In this document: piece by piece, positions 26,922-35,970 of the stretch | Layout: each line of letters opens with the position of its first letter | Position numbering within the stretch: position 1 is the stretch's first letter | NCBI RefSeq assembly: GCF_900130075.1 | Contig: NZ_LT671418.1 | Location: 1,674,001-1,738,000, forward strand | Direction of reading: 5' to 3' | Source of the DNA: Herminiimonas arsenitoxidans | Lineage (GTDB): Bacteria; Pseudomonadota; Gammaproteobacteria; Burkholderiales; Burkholderiaceae_D | Length of the DNA: 64,000 nucleotides | The notes under the pieces: generated by a model | Told to the model about the DNA's origin: nothing | The model's database searches: none | Seen by the model: the letters and a program-made list of their open reading frames with translations, nothing else | Translations under genes and position numbers: made by a program

Positions 26922-28996
26922 TGAATATTGCCCTGAACCCACTGCTGGATTTTTCCGACCTCCCACAATTCGATGCGATCAAGCCCGAGTACATCGGCTC
27001 CGCCATCGACAGCCTGCTCGACCAGTGCCGCACTGTCGTCACTGAACTCGAAGCACCGACCGCGCAAGTCACATGGGAAAATTTTGTCGAACCGTTAGAG
27101 AACGCAACGGAAAAACTCAGCCGGGCTTGGGGCATCGTCAGTCATTTGAATTCCGTTGTCGATACGCCGGAACTGCGCGCTGCGTATAACGAGAATCAGC
27201 CGAAGATCACCGAGTTCTGGACTGGCTTGGCACAAAATCTGACGCTCTTCACTAAATACAAAGCACTGCAACTGGGCCCGGATTACGCCAGCTTCTCGGT
27301 TGCGCGTAAGAAGATCATCGAAAACGCCGTGCGCGATTTCCGCCTCGGCGGTGCTGAATTGGCAGAAGAAGATAAACCGCGCTTCGCCGAGATCCAGGAA
27401 AAGCACGCTGCATTGACGACCAAGTTTTCCGAAAACATCCTCGATGCGACTAATGATTACGCCTTGTATATAGAGGACGAAGCGAAATTGTCCGGCCTGC
27501 CGGACGATGCCAAGCAAGCTGCGCGCGCTGCAGCCGAGAAGGATGAGAAGTCTGGCTACAAGTTCACGCTGCATTTCCCATCCTACTTCCCGGTACTGCA
27601 ATACGCCGACAACCGCAATCTGCGCGAAACGATTTATCGCGCCAATGCGACCAAGGCCTCTGAGCTCGGCGGTCATCCGGAATGGGACAATACGCAAAAT
27701 ATCGTCGACATCCTGAAACTGCGTAATGAAGAAGCCAAGATGCTCGGCTACAAGAACTTCGCCGAGGTTTCATTGGTATCGAAAATGGCGCAGACGCCGG
27801 ATCAAGTCATCAGCTTCCTGCAGGATCTGGCAAAACGCGCGCGTCCATTTGCCGAAAAAGATTTGGCAGAACTGCGCAGCTTTGCGCAAAAAGAACTCGG
27901 CATCGAAAAGCTGGAAGCCTGGGACACCACCTACGCTTCGGAAAAACTGCGCGAACAACGCTATGCGTTTTCCGAACAGGAAGTGAAGCAATACTTTCCA
28001 GAACCAAAAGTCACCGCTGGTTTATTCCGCACTGTAGAGACCTTATTTTCGGTTTCTATCAAACCCGATGACGCACCAGTCTGGCATCCGGATGTGAAAT
28101 TCTTCCGCATTGAAAAAGACGGCGCTTTGGTTGGTCAGTTCTATCTCGATCTGTACGCACGCCAAGGCAAACGCGGCGGTGCATGGATGGACGACGCACG
28201 CGGTCGTCGTCGCATTGCCGAAGGCAAGGACGGCATACAAACACCGATTGCCTACCTGACCTGCAACTTCACCGAACCGGCAGTCGTCAACGGCCAGACC
28301 AAACCGTCGCTGTTCACACATGATGAAGTCATCACGCTATTCCATGAATTCGGTCACGGCTTGCACCACATGCTGACGCGCGTCGAAGAACTGGGCGTGT
28401 CTGGCATCTCTGGCGTGGAATGGGATGCAGTCGAACTGCCTTCGCAATTCCTGGAAAACTTCTGCTGGGAATGGGATGTGCTGGAGCACATGACGGCACA
28501 CGCGGACACCGGTGCTGCCTTGCCGCGCGCGTTGTACGACAAGATGATCGCCGCCAAGAATTTCCAATCCGGTCTGCAAACCTTGCGTCAGGTGGAATTC
28601 TCGCTATTCGATATGCACCTGCATTACGACTACAATCCAGACGGCAGCAAAACCGTGCAAGACGTCTTGAATGAAGTGCGCGCACAAGTCTCGGTCATGA
28701 CGCCGCCACCTTTCAATCGCTTCCAGCATTCGTTTTCGCATATATTCGCTGGCGGCTATGCAGCCGGTTACTATAGCTACAAATGGGCAGAAGTCTTGTC
28801 TGCTGATGCCTACGGTGCATTCGAAGAAGCAGGTAAAGCGAGCGGCAATGTCTTGTCCAGCGATACCGGCGCACGTTTCTTGCGTGAGATTCTGGCGATG
28901 GGTGGTTCGCGTCCTGCGATCGATTCGTTCAAGGCTTTCCGCGGTCGTGAACCAACTATCGATGCCTTGCTGCGTCACAGCGGCATGGCAGCCTGA
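26921..28996 (+). CDS. prlC: oligopeptidase A, M3 family
   Basis: Cytoplasmic zinc metallopeptidase of 691 residues that degrades short peptides, including cleaved signal peptides. The zinc site is FHEFGHGLHHML near residue 475 (HExxH), with the third ligand Glu in SGVEWDAVELPSQ. The length matches OpdA/PrlC. Coupled to folD; the same folD-prlC order occurs in related bacteria, though no functional link is known. Confidence 0.93.
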   Translation: MNIALNPLLDFSDLPQFDAIKPEYIGSAIDSLLDQCRTVVTELEAPTAQVTWENFVEPLENATEKLSRAWGIVSHLNSVVDTPELRAAYNENQPKITEFWTGLAQNLTLFTKYKALQLGPDYASFSVARKKIIENAVRDFRLGGAELAEEDKPRFAEIQEKHAALTTKFSENILDATNDYALYIEDEAKLSGLPDDAKQAARAAAEKDEKSGYKFTLHFPSYFPVLQYADNRNLRETIYRANATKASELGGHPEWDNTQNIVDILKLRNEEAKMLGYKNFAEVSLVSKMAQTPDQVISFLQDLAKRARPFAEKDLAELRSFAQKELGIEKLEAWDTTYASEKLREQRYAFSEQEVKQYFPEPKVTAGLFRTVETLFSVSIKPDDAPVWHPDVKFFRIEKDGALVGQFYLDLYARQGKRGGAWMDDARGRRRIAEGKDGIQTPIAYLTCNFTEPAVVNGQTKPSLFTHDEVITLFHEFGHGLHHMLTRVEELGVSGISGVEWDAVELPSQFLENFCWEWDVLEHMTAHADTGAALPRALYDKMIAAKNFQSGLQTLRQVEFSLFDMHLHYDYNPDGSKTVQDVLNEVRAQVSVMTPPPFNRFQHSFSHIFAGGYAAGYYSYKWAEVLSADAYGAFEEAGKASGNVLSSDTGARFLREILAMGGSRPAIDSFKAFRGREPTIDALLRHSGMAA

Positions 28997-29041
28997 CGAA
29001 CTTTCGCAAGGGCGAAAACGTTATACGACGGAGACGATGAA

Positions 29042-29650
29042 ATGAAAAACGGGTTGTCCTGGCTCTTGCTCTCCTTGCTGGTTTCAGCAAACGCGCATGC
29101 GCAGCTCTACAAATGGGTAGCCCCGGATGGCAAAGTGTCGTACAGCGATACGCCACCGCCCTCTTCCATCAAAAAAGTGGAAGAGAAAAATCTTTCTTCA
29201 TCCGGCCCCGTCGGCTCCGGCCTGCCATTTGAATTGGCCGCAGCCGTCAAAGCCAATCCCGTCACGCTGTACACCACAGCCAATTGCAGCGCTTGCGATA
29301 GCGCACGCAGTTTATTAAATGCACGCGGCATTCCGTTTACGGAAAAAACTGTAAACAACAATGACGATATCGCACGCCTGCAGCAAGTTGGCGGCGACAA
29401 GCAATTGCCGTTTTTAACGGTAGGACGCAATAAACAATCCGGCTTTGAAACTGAATCCTGGAATACGATGCTGAGCGCCGCGTCTTATCCGGAAAGCAGC
29501 CAACTGCCGAGCAGTTATCGCAATCCTGCGCCTCAGGCTGCAGCACCGAAAAAAGCCGTCGAGCAAAAAGCCAGCACCGTGCAAAACCATGAAACGCCTA
29601 GCGACAGCCTGCCGGCTGCCGGCAATGCGCCGCCAGGCTTCCGTTTCTGA
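29042..29650 (+). CDS. secreted DUF4124-glutaredoxin fusion protein
   Basis: 202 residues: signal peptide (NAHAQ), DUF4124 segment LYKWVAPDGKVSYSDTPPP (about 21-40), then a glutaredoxin/thioredoxin fold with YTTANCSACDSARSLL, a CxxC-type site reading CSAC, and QLPFLTVG with the conserved cis-Pro. The tail is Pro/Ala-rich. It should be periplasmic and bind or reduce a thiol partner. It follows oligopeptidase A by 45 bases with a GGAGACG-type ribosome site, likely in the same operon. Confidence 0.75.
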   Translation: MKNGLSWLLLSLLVSANAHAQLYKWVAPDGKVSYSDTPPPSSIKKVEEKNLSSSGPVGSGLPFELAAAVKANPVTLYTTANCSACDSARSLLNARGIPFTEKTVNNNDDIARLQQVGGDKQLPFLTVGRNKQSGFETESWNTMLSAASYPESSQLPSSYRNPAPQAAAPKKAVEQKASTVQNHETPSDSLPAAGNAPPGFRF

Positions 29651-29721
29651 ATTCTGTAATACGAATCTGCGTGCTATACAGCTCTGCGCTTCTCTTGATA
29701 GTTCGTTTTTGAAAATTTGCC

Positions 29722-30147
29722 ATGACCCGTATCGACTTTCACAGCAACGTGCCGAACAAAATCGCTTATGCATGCCGTCTGGCTCGCAAGGCACGTAATG
29801 CCAATTTCCAGATCGTGATCCTGGTGCAGGATAAAGCACAACTGGCCGAGCTGGATGAAGCGCTCTGGGCGTTTTCCGAACAGGACTTCCTGCCGCATGT
29901 AATGCTGGGTGATGCACTGGCAGCGCAAACGCCTATCCTGCTCACAGCAGATCAGACGATGGAGTCGCCCCATACGCAAATCCTGATCAATCTATCGGAC
30001 ACCTCGCCAGCGCACTTCGCGCGTTTCGAGCGTATGTTTGAGGTTATTTCCTCCGACGATGCGGACAAGTCGGCCGGACGTGAGCGCTACAGTTTCTATA
30101 AACAGCGCGGTTATCCGCTCACTCATTTTGTGGCTGAACCTACATGA
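29722..30147 (+). CDS. holC: DNA polymerase III chi subunit
   Basis: Clamp-loader accessory subunit that ties the polymerase III holoenzyme to SSB. 141 residues with the HolC fold: MTRIDFHSNVPNKIAYACRLARKA at the N-terminus and RERYSFYKQRGYPLTHF at the C-terminus, including the SSB-tail-binding basic residues. In most Betaproteobacteria holC follows pepA; here pepA is not in view. Its stop overlaps the next start (ATGA). Confidence 0.88.
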   Translation: MTRIDFHSNVPNKIAYACRLARKARNANFQIVILVQDKAQLAELDEALWAFSEQDFLPHVMLGDALAAQTPILLTADQTMESPHTQILINLSDTSPAHFARFERMFEVISSDDADKSAGRERYSFYKQRGYPLTHFVAEPT

Positions 30148-30545
30148 GTAACTCATCCTCGCAAGATTTCGGCATTCCCGTACTGACGGAAGTCATACAA
30201 ACACCGCCACGCGTCGCGCCTGTCGCCGAAGACTCAAAGGAAGCGGATGACGCAATCCATGCGCATGCAGCAGAAACCAGCACCAGCCCGGCAGCGCACC
30301 AACCGATAGACGGCTGGCTTGATGAAGAATGGTCGCGTCTGGAACAAAAGGTGAGTGAGCGTGTGCTCACACAACTGCTGGAACGCATCGAACCGGTGCT
30401 GGAACAACGCATCAAGGACAATCTCGCGCAAGTAATGCAGCTAGCCGCAGAGGGAATCAAGCAGGATTTGCATCAAACTCTGGCCGAAGCCATTAGCGAT
30501 GCCGTGGCGCAAGAAGTGGACAAACTTCATTTTTCAAATAAATAA
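30144..30545 (+). CDS. DUF2486-like protein downstream of holC
   Basis: 133 residues: a flexible Ala/Pro/Glu-rich first half with an early VPVLTEV-like segment (GIPVLTEVIQ), and a helical second half rich in Leu, Gln and Glu (residues 60-130) that looks like a coiled coil. It overlaps holC by 4 bases, so the two are translated together; the family habitually follows holC in Burkholderiales. The role is unknown; a clamp-loader or polymerase partner is a guess from linkage. Confidence 0.65.
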   Translation: MSNSSSQDFGIPVLTEVIQTPPRVAPVAEDSKEADDAIHAHAAETSTSPAAHQPIDGWLDEEWSRLEQKVSERVLTQLLERIEPVLEQRIKDNLAQVMQLAAEGIKQDLHQTLAEAISDAVAQEVDKLHFSNK

Positions 30546-30560
30546 ATTTATTCTTAAATT

Positions 30561-30579
30561 CTTTGTTTTTTAAACAAAG
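30561..30579. promoter_or_regulatory. inverted repeat upstream of dadA
   Basis: CTTTGTTT TTT AAACAAAG, a 19-base perfect inverted repeat 16 bases after the holC partner stop and about 110 bases before dadA. It could be a weak terminator or an operator in the dadA promoter. Confidence 0.35.
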
Positions 30580-30692
30580 TAAGATTTCATTTGTTTTTAC
30601 AAGAAAAAAATTACGTCGATTATGAACGCCTAAAAAACAAATAACTTTCTACAATTTAGCCATTGGACAACACTAAATGGCTGGAGATTGTG

Positions 30693-32006
30693 ATGAAAGT
30701 AATTGTATTGGGTTCGGGCATTATCGGTACCTCGTCCGCATGGTTTTTGAACAAGTCGGGGCACGAAGTTACCGTGATCGAACGCCAACCCGGCGCCGCG
30801 CAAGAAACCAGCTTTGCCAACGGCTGTCAGATTTCCGTCTCGCACGCAGAGCCTTGGGCCAATCCGGCCGCACCAATGAAAGTCCTGAAATGGCTGGGCA
30901 AGGAAGATGCGCCTCTGCTGTATCGCTTCCGTCCTGAATGGCTGCAATGGAAATGGGCACTCAACTTCCTGCGTGAATGCACGCCGGGACGCACCGCCGA
31001 CAATATCCGCCAAATCGTTGCCATCTGCGAATACAGCCGCCAAACCCTGCAAGCAGTACGCGCAGAAACCGGCATCAACTACGATCAGTTGACCAGTGGC
31101 ATCTTGCACTTCTATACCGATCAAAAAGAATTTGACGATTCCCTGCCTGCGGCAAAATTGATGCGCGACCTCGGCTGCCCACGTGACTCTATCGGCGCTG
31201 ATGAAGTCGTCCGTATCGAACCAGCACTGGCCAGCATCCGCGACAAAATCGTTGGTGGTGACTTTACTGCTACCGATGAATCGGGCGACGTCTATAAATT
31301 CACCAGCGGCCTGGCCGCCAAAGCGGCAGAAGCCGGCGTCAACTTCCAGTACAACACTTCCGTCACGCGTTTGTTGACCGAAGGCAGTGGCGCGAATGCG
31401 AAGATCACCGGCGTCGAAGTCATCGGCCCAGATGGTCGTCACCAAGTGCTGCATGCCGACGCTTATGTGATGGCGATGGGTAGCTTCTCGGCAGAACTGG
31501 TTCGTCCGCTAGGCATAGACCTGATGATCTATCCTGGCAAAGGTTATTCGGCCACTTACAAAGTGACCGACCCAGCAGCCGCACCGACAGTATCCCTGAC
31601 GGATGACGGCTATAAATTGGTAGTATCGCGCCTCGGTGATCGTTTGCGCGTGGCAGGTACTTGCGAGTTGAACGGCTATACGCGTGAACTCAATACCGCA
31701 CGCTGCGAAGCGATCACGCGTCGTACCAAAGAACTGTTCCCAGGCGCCTGCGATTATGAGAATCCGGTTTACTGGACCGGCTTGCGCCCATTGACGCCAT
31801 CGAACGTGCCTTACATTGGCAAAACCAAGTTCAGCAATCTGTTCCTGAATACCGGTCACGGCACACTCGGTTGGACCATGGGTTGCGGTTCGGGTCGTGC
31901 TTTGGCGGATATCGTTTCGGGACGTCAACCGGATCTGGATTTCAAATTCACCGGCATGCCATATCGTCCTTCCAAGCAGATAGTAACTACGCTCTCCCCT
32001 GCTTAA
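30693..32006 (+). CDS. dadA: D-amino acid dehydrogenase
   Basis: Membrane-associated FAD enzyme that oxidises D-amino acids, D-alanine above all, to keto acids and ammonia, passing electrons to quinone. 437 residues. The FAD motif is VIVLGSGIIGTSSAWFL with the following Glu in VTVIERQPG. The C-terminal FAD motif is NTGHGTLGWTMGCGSGRALADI. GGAG at 30682-30685 supports the ATG at 30693 over a TTG at 30663. An Lrp-type regulator lies just downstream on the other strand, as is common for dad genes. Confidence 0.92.
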   Translation: MKVIVLGSGIIGTSSAWFLNKSGHEVTVIERQPGAAQETSFANGCQISVSHAEPWANPAAPMKVLKWLGKEDAPLLYRFRPEWLQWKWALNFLRECTPGRTADNIRQIVAICEYSRQTLQAVRAETGINYDQLTSGILHFYTDQKEFDDSLPAAKLMRDLGCPRDSIGADEVVRIEPALASIRDKIVGGDFTATDESGDVYKFTSGLAAKAAEAGVNFQYNTSVTRLLTEGSGANAKITGVEVIGPDGRHQVLHADAYVMAMGSFSAELVRPLGIDLMIYPGKGYSATYKVTDPAAAPTVSLTDDGYKLVVSRLGDRLRVAGTCELNGYTRELNTARCEAITRRTKELFPGACDYENPVYWTGLRPLTPSNVPYIGKTKFSNLFLNTGHGTLGWTMGCGSGRALADIVSGRQPDLDFKFTGMPYRPSKQIVTTLSPA

Positions 32007-32020
32007 ACAGCATGTCCCAT

Positions 32021-32059
32021 AAAAAAACGCTGCGTGTGAATCACACGCAGCGTTTTTTA
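32021..32059. terminator. bidirectional terminator between dadA and lrp
   Basis: A7 then CGCTGCGTGTGA / TCACACGCAGCG and T6; a 12-bp arm pair that serves both convergent genes. Confidence 0.9.
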
Positions 32060-32078
32060 TTGTCTGAAAAATTCCGTC

Positions 32079-32588
32079 TTATTTTTTGATGCGTACCTGC
32101 ACCTCTGCCGACTTCTCGTCGAAGGCGATCCGCGTATCGAATTTCGCTCGCTTCATCGGGAAGCGCGATTGAAAATGGCGCACATTGCCGGAACCGGAAA
32201 TCGCCCGGCGAACAAATTGATAATACGCATCCATATCGACCACGTGCACCACCAGGAAGTAATCGTAATCGCCTGATACGAAGTAGCACTGCATCACTTC
32301 TGATTCCTTGCCCATGCGCACTTCAAATTCCTGCATGTGTTCATCGGATTGATTCCCCAAAGACACTTCCAGAAACGCCAACATACCGTAACCCAGCGCA
32401 AACGGGTCTATCATCGCCACATCTGCGCTGATAATGCCCGCATCGCGCATATCGCGAATACGGCGTAAACAGGTCGGTTGCGAGATATGCACTTTGTCCG
32501 CCAAGGTGCGCGTCGGCGTCTGGTTATCCTTTTGCAGCAAGTTCAGCAACTTGCGGTCAACTTTGTCCAGGGTATGAAGTTTGCTCAT
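32079..32588 (-). CDS. Lrp/AsnC-family transcriptional regulator
   Basis: 169-residue leucine-responsive type regulator. N-terminal winged HTH: LDKVDRKLLNLLQKDNQTP then VHISQPTCLRRIRDMRDAGII. C-terminal AsnC/RAM ligand domain with VMQCYFVSGDYDYFLVVHVVDM. It diverges from the LivK-type receptor gene over about 140 bases and converges on dadA; it may control either or both in response to amino acids. It has Pro-Thr-Cys in the recognition helix, as in BkdR-like members. Confidence 0.9.
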   Translation of the reverse strand: MSKLHTLDKVDRKLLNLLQKDNQTPTRTLADKVHISQPTCLRRIRDMRDAGIISADVAMIDPFALGYGMLAFLEVSLGNQSDEHMQEFEVRMGKESEVMQCYFVSGDYDYFLVVHVVDMDAYYQFVRRAISGSGNVRHFQSRFPMKRAKFDTRIAFDEKSAEVQVRIKK

Positions 32589-32728
32589 ATAAAATCGTGT
32601 GAACCTCGAAAATTACACAAAAACGCTTTGCGTCGCATTTTCTTATGTTGTAAGGTCATTGTCTTGAAAGACAGGCGTGCCCAGTGTTGCAGCTACTCTG
32701 TATTTTTACAATCCTCAGGAGAAAATAT

Positions 32729-33874
32729 ATGCAGTTCAGGACCAAAATGATTCCATTGGCTGGCGCAATCGTATTCGCGCTCGCCGGCAGTGCGTTTGCG
32801 CAGGAACAAATCGTCAAGATCGGCCACGTCGGTCCGATCACTGGTACTGACGCGCACATGGGTAAAGACAATGAAAACGGCGCGCGCCTGGCAGTCGAAG
32901 AACTCAATGCCAAAGGCGTGGTGATCAACGGCAAGAAGGTCAAACTGCAATACATGCCGGAAGACGATGCTGCTGATCCTAAACAAGCGACTGCTGCTGC
33001 CACTAAACTGGTCGATGCCAATGTCGCCGTCGTGATCGGTCACCTGAATTCCGGTGCCACCATCCCTGCTTCAAAAATCTACGCTGACGCGGGCATCGTA
33101 CAAATCTCGCCTTCTTCCACCAGTCCAAAGTACACGCAGCAAGGCTTCAAAACCGCTTTCCGCGTGGTAGCCAATGACGCACAACTGGGCCGCGTACTGG
33201 GTCAATATGCAGTCAAAACCCTGGGCGGTAAAAATGTCGCCGTGATCGATGACCGTACCGCTTACGGCCAAGGCGTGGCAGAAGAATTTGCCAAGGGCGT
33301 CAAATCTGCCGGCGGCACCGTCGTCGCCAGCCAGTACACCAATAACAAGGCAACTGACTTCAACGCGATCCTGACTTCGATCAAGGCGAAGAAACCTGAC
33401 ATCATTTTCTTTGGTGGCATGGATGCAGTCGGCGGCCCTATGCTGCGCCAAATGAAACAACTCGGCATCAATGCCAAGTTCATGGGCGGTGACGGTATCT
33501 GTACCGGTTCGCTGCCTGGCCTCGCAGGTGCTGGCCTCGGTGAAAACAATGTCTACTGCGCGGAAGCCGGTGGCGTGGAAGATTCCAAGAAATCAGGTAT
33601 GGATAAATTCCGCGCTGCTTACAAGAAGCGTTATGGCATCGATGTGATCTACACCGCAGCCTATGCTTACGATGCGACGTATGCCGTCATCGATGCGATG
33701 CAAAAAGCAAAGTCATGGGACTCAGCCAAGTATCTGCCTGAGCTGGCCAAGATCAATTACCCAGGCGTGACCGGCAATATCGCGTTCGATGCCAAGGGTG
33801 ATATCAAGGATGGCACGCTGACCTTGTACACCTATCGCGGTGGCAAACGTGAAGAACTGGCCGTCGTGAAGTAA
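32729..33874 (+). CDS. LivK-type branched-chain amino acid binding protein (lone)
   Basis: Periplasmic type I binding protein of 381 residues. Signal peptide is 1-23 (GSAFAQ), then VKIGHVGPITGTDAHMGKDNENGARLAVEELN, the family start. The ligand loop GHLNSGATIPAS is present. CAGGAG before the ATG at 32729 fixes the start. It is followed by a terminator with no permease genes, so it must share transport parts encoded elsewhere. Confidence 0.87.
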   Translation: MQFRTKMIPLAGAIVFALAGSAFAQEQIVKIGHVGPITGTDAHMGKDNENGARLAVEELNAKGVVINGKKVKLQYMPEDDAADPKQATAAATKLVDANVAVVIGHLNSGATIPASKIYADAGIVQISPSSTSPKYTQQGFKTAFRVVANDAQLGRVLGQYAVKTLGGKNVAVIDDRTAYGQGVAEEFAKGVKSAGGTVVASQYTNNKATDFNAILTSIKAKKPDIIFFGGMDAVGGPMLRQMKQLGINAKFMGGDGICTGSLPGLAGAGLGENNVYCAEAGGVEDSKKSGMDKFRAAYKKRYGIDVIYTAAYAYDATYAVIDAMQKAKSWDSAKYLPELAKINYPGVTGNIAFDAKGDIKDGTLTLYTYRGGKREELAVVK

Positions 33875-33894
33875 GTGGTACTTGCTTCCAAGAC

Positions 33895-33927
33895 AAACCG
33901 CCCGAGGTCAAAACCGGGCGGTTTTTT
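33895..33927 (+). terminator. intrinsic terminator after the lone receptor gene
   Basis: Stem AAACCGCCCG / CGGGCGGTTT with a 10-base loop and a T tract reaching 33928. Confidence 0.9.
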
Positions 33928-33957
33928 TATGGCTGCATGATATGCAATGCGGTCGAT

Positions 33958-33984
33958 AAAAAAGCACCACAAAGGTGCTTTTTT
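33958..33984. terminator. second terminator, end of the amide-uptake operon
   Basis: A6 then GCACC ACAAA GGTGC and T6. It is symmetric and works for the minus-strand XRE gene that ends at 34016, and as back-up for the plus strand. Confidence 0.85.
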
Positions 33985-34015
33985 ATTTTTGCTACAAGCA
34001 TCAAACAGCTTGAAA

Positions 34016-34612
34016 CTAAAACGTGGCAGGTGAATTGACCCACAATACTTTTGCAACGACTTTTCCAATATTTCTGTAGCCATGCGGCACGCTACTCGAA
34101 AAAGTGAAAGCGTCGCCCGGTCCCAGTTTGTAGCTCTCGTCTCCGAGGTTCAACTCCAACATACCTTCCAGCACATAGCCGACTTCTTCACCTGTGTGTT
34201 CGATCTGGCCATCGCTGGCTGCACCTGGTTCCACGATGTGAATATTGGCCTGCAGCAAGCCACCACGCGTCGGCAACACCAGACGCTCCATCGAGATGCC
34301 GCCCGTTTTAATCACCGGCCGCTCACCCTCACGCAAGATCGGGCCAACCACCACCGCTTCTTCCGACATCAGCGTCGATATATTTGTATCCAGCGCCATG
34401 GCCAATCTGTGCAACATCGCCAGCGACGGTGTCGCCGAGCCACGCTCGATCTTGGAAATCAAGCTCTCGGAACACTCAGCCTTTTTCGCCAGTTGTATCA
34501 GCGTCAAGCCTGCCACCAGACGTGTATGACGCAGACGCACGCCGAGACTGGATACCGACGCCTTCTTGTCGACAGATTCGATGCTTGCAACAGAATCGCG
34601 TTTCATCTTCAC
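34016..34612 (-). CDS. XRE-family regulator with cupin sensor
   Basis: 198-residue regulator. Residues 20-75 form an HTH_3 domain (LGVRLRHTRLVAGLTLIQLAKKAECSESLISKIERG, quoted in parts), and 120-195 a cupin barrel (EEVGYVLEGMLELNLG, PGDAFTFSSSVPHGYRN). This is the PuuR/SutR build, in which the cupin senses a small metabolite. It lies last in the operon behind the hydrolase gene, separated by 51 bases, and is the natural candidate to bind the two palindromes at 42214 and 42255. Confidence 0.87.
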   Translation of the reverse strand: MKMKRDSVASIESVDKKASVSSLGVRLRHTRLVAGLTLIQLAKKAECSESLISKIERGSATPSLAMLHRLAMALDTNISTLMSEEAVVVGPILREGERPVIKTGGISMERLVLPTRGGLLQANIHIVEPGAASDGQIEHTGEEVGYVLEGMLELNLGDESYKLGPGDAFTFSSSVPHGYRNIGKVVAKVLWVNSPATF

Positions 34613-34663
34613 TTTCTCTACCCGTTAAAAATGGCACTCTCGAACATCAGGCATCGATGCAAC

Positions 34664-35956
34664 TTAACGGTTGGCCAACTCCACTACCGTATAAGCAAGT
34701 GCCTGCACGCCTAAATACAAATCTTCCGGCGCGGTTTCCTCGGCGGCATTGTGACTGATTCCGCCCTTGCTTGGCACAAAAATCATCGCCGTCGGGCAAT
34801 GTTCGGCCAGATACATCGCATCGTGGAAGGCACCTGAGGTCAAATGTTGCGGATCGCCACGCTGGGCCAGATGACCGGCACGCACGCAAGCGCGCTCTAT
34901 CAGCGTCAGCATATCTTCCGGGAAATGCGTAGGCGGACGCGAGAAGAAGCATTCAAAAGCAATGTTGCCACGCCATGTATAGGCAGCAACAATCTGTTGT
35001 AAAAACTTCTCAAACCGTTCCAACACTTCGGCATCGACGCAACGCACGTCGATCGTGAAATCGACATTGCCCGGAATCGTATTGACGGAATTCGGACCGA
35101 CCTGCCAGCGCCCCAAAGTGAGGCGTAAATTACTGGCCGCTTCTGCCGCGGCATGCGCATACAACTGATGGGCTATCGTGACTGCTGCCTTCATCGCATC
35201 GCTACGCTCATCCATAGGCGTAGTGCCTGCATGCGCTGCCATACCAGTGCATGACACACGATACCAGCGCACGCTTTGGATGCCGGTTACAACGCCCAAG
35301 GCTGCATTCGCACGTTCCAATACCGGACCTTGCTCGATATGCAATTCCACACAAGAAGCGATAGGCAGCGCGAGCTCTCTATGCGTGACATCCTTTGCTT
35401 GTTGCAAGGCCTTATCAACTGCTTCGCCAAATGTAATGTTGTCGCTATCTTTCACTGCGCGATAAGCAGGCAAACGGGATGGATCGACAAAAGCACTCGA
35501 TCCCATCGCACCGGGACCGAAGCGACTACCCTCTTCATTCGTCCATGCCACCACTTCAATCGCACGACGCGTAGAAATACCAGCATCGTTCAAGGCAGAG
35601 ATCACTTCCAATCCGGCCAATACTCCATACGCGCCATCCAGCTTGCCGCCGACCGGTTGTGTATCGGCATGACTACCAGTCAGCACTGGTGGTAAATCTG
35701 TCGTGCCGGGACGACGGAAAAACAGATTGGCGCAATCGTCGATCTCCACTTCGCAGCCCAAGGCGCGCGCGGTATCGATCAGATGACGACGTGATGCCAA
35801 ATCAATGTCCGTCAATGTTTCACGCGCGACACCGCCATCGTCACGTCCGCCAAAAGCCGCCAATGCAGCAATCGCATCTTGCAGGCGTGCGCTATTAACG
35901 TGATCTTGTGCATTCTCTGCAGCAGTAGATGAAGTAGCCGTTTGATTCTCAGTCAT
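34664..35956 (-). CDS. M20-type Zn hydrolase: N-carbamoyl-L-amino acid hydrolase / allantoate amidohydrolase
   Basis: 430-residue binuclear metal hydrolase that splits carbamoyl or ureido groups, releasing ammonia and CO2. Metal ligands show in GSHADTQPVGGKLDGAYGV (His, Asp), WTNEEGSRF (Glu) and ELHIEQGPVLE, with a late SGAFHDAMYLA His. The members of this group (AllC, HyuC/AmaB, beta-ureidopropionase of bacterial type) cannot be told apart by eye. It lies directly downstream of the amidase gene with a 14-base gap, so both should act on the imported solute. Confidence 0.85.
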   Translation of the reverse strand: MTENQTATSSTAAENAQDHVNSARLQDAIAALAAFGGRDDGGVARETLTDIDLASRRHLIDTARALGCEVEIDDCANLFFRRPGTTDLPPVLTGSHADTQPVGGKLDGAYGVLAGLEVISALNDAGISTRRAIEVVAWTNEEGSRFGPGAMGSSAFVDPSRLPAYRAVKDSDNITFGEAVDKALQQAKDVTHRELALPIASCVELHIEQGPVLERANAALGVVTGIQSVRWYRVSCTGMAAHAGTTPMDERSDAMKAAVTIAHQLYAHAAAEAASNLRLTLGRWQVGPNSVNTIPGNVDFTIDVRCVDAEVLERFEKFLQQIVAAYTWRGNIAFECFFSRPPTHFPEDMLTLIERACVRAGHLAQRGDPQHLTSGAFHDAMYLAEHCPTAMIFVPSKGGISHNAAEETAPEDLYLGVQALAYTVVELANR

Positions 35957-35970
35957 GTTGGTGTTCCTGT

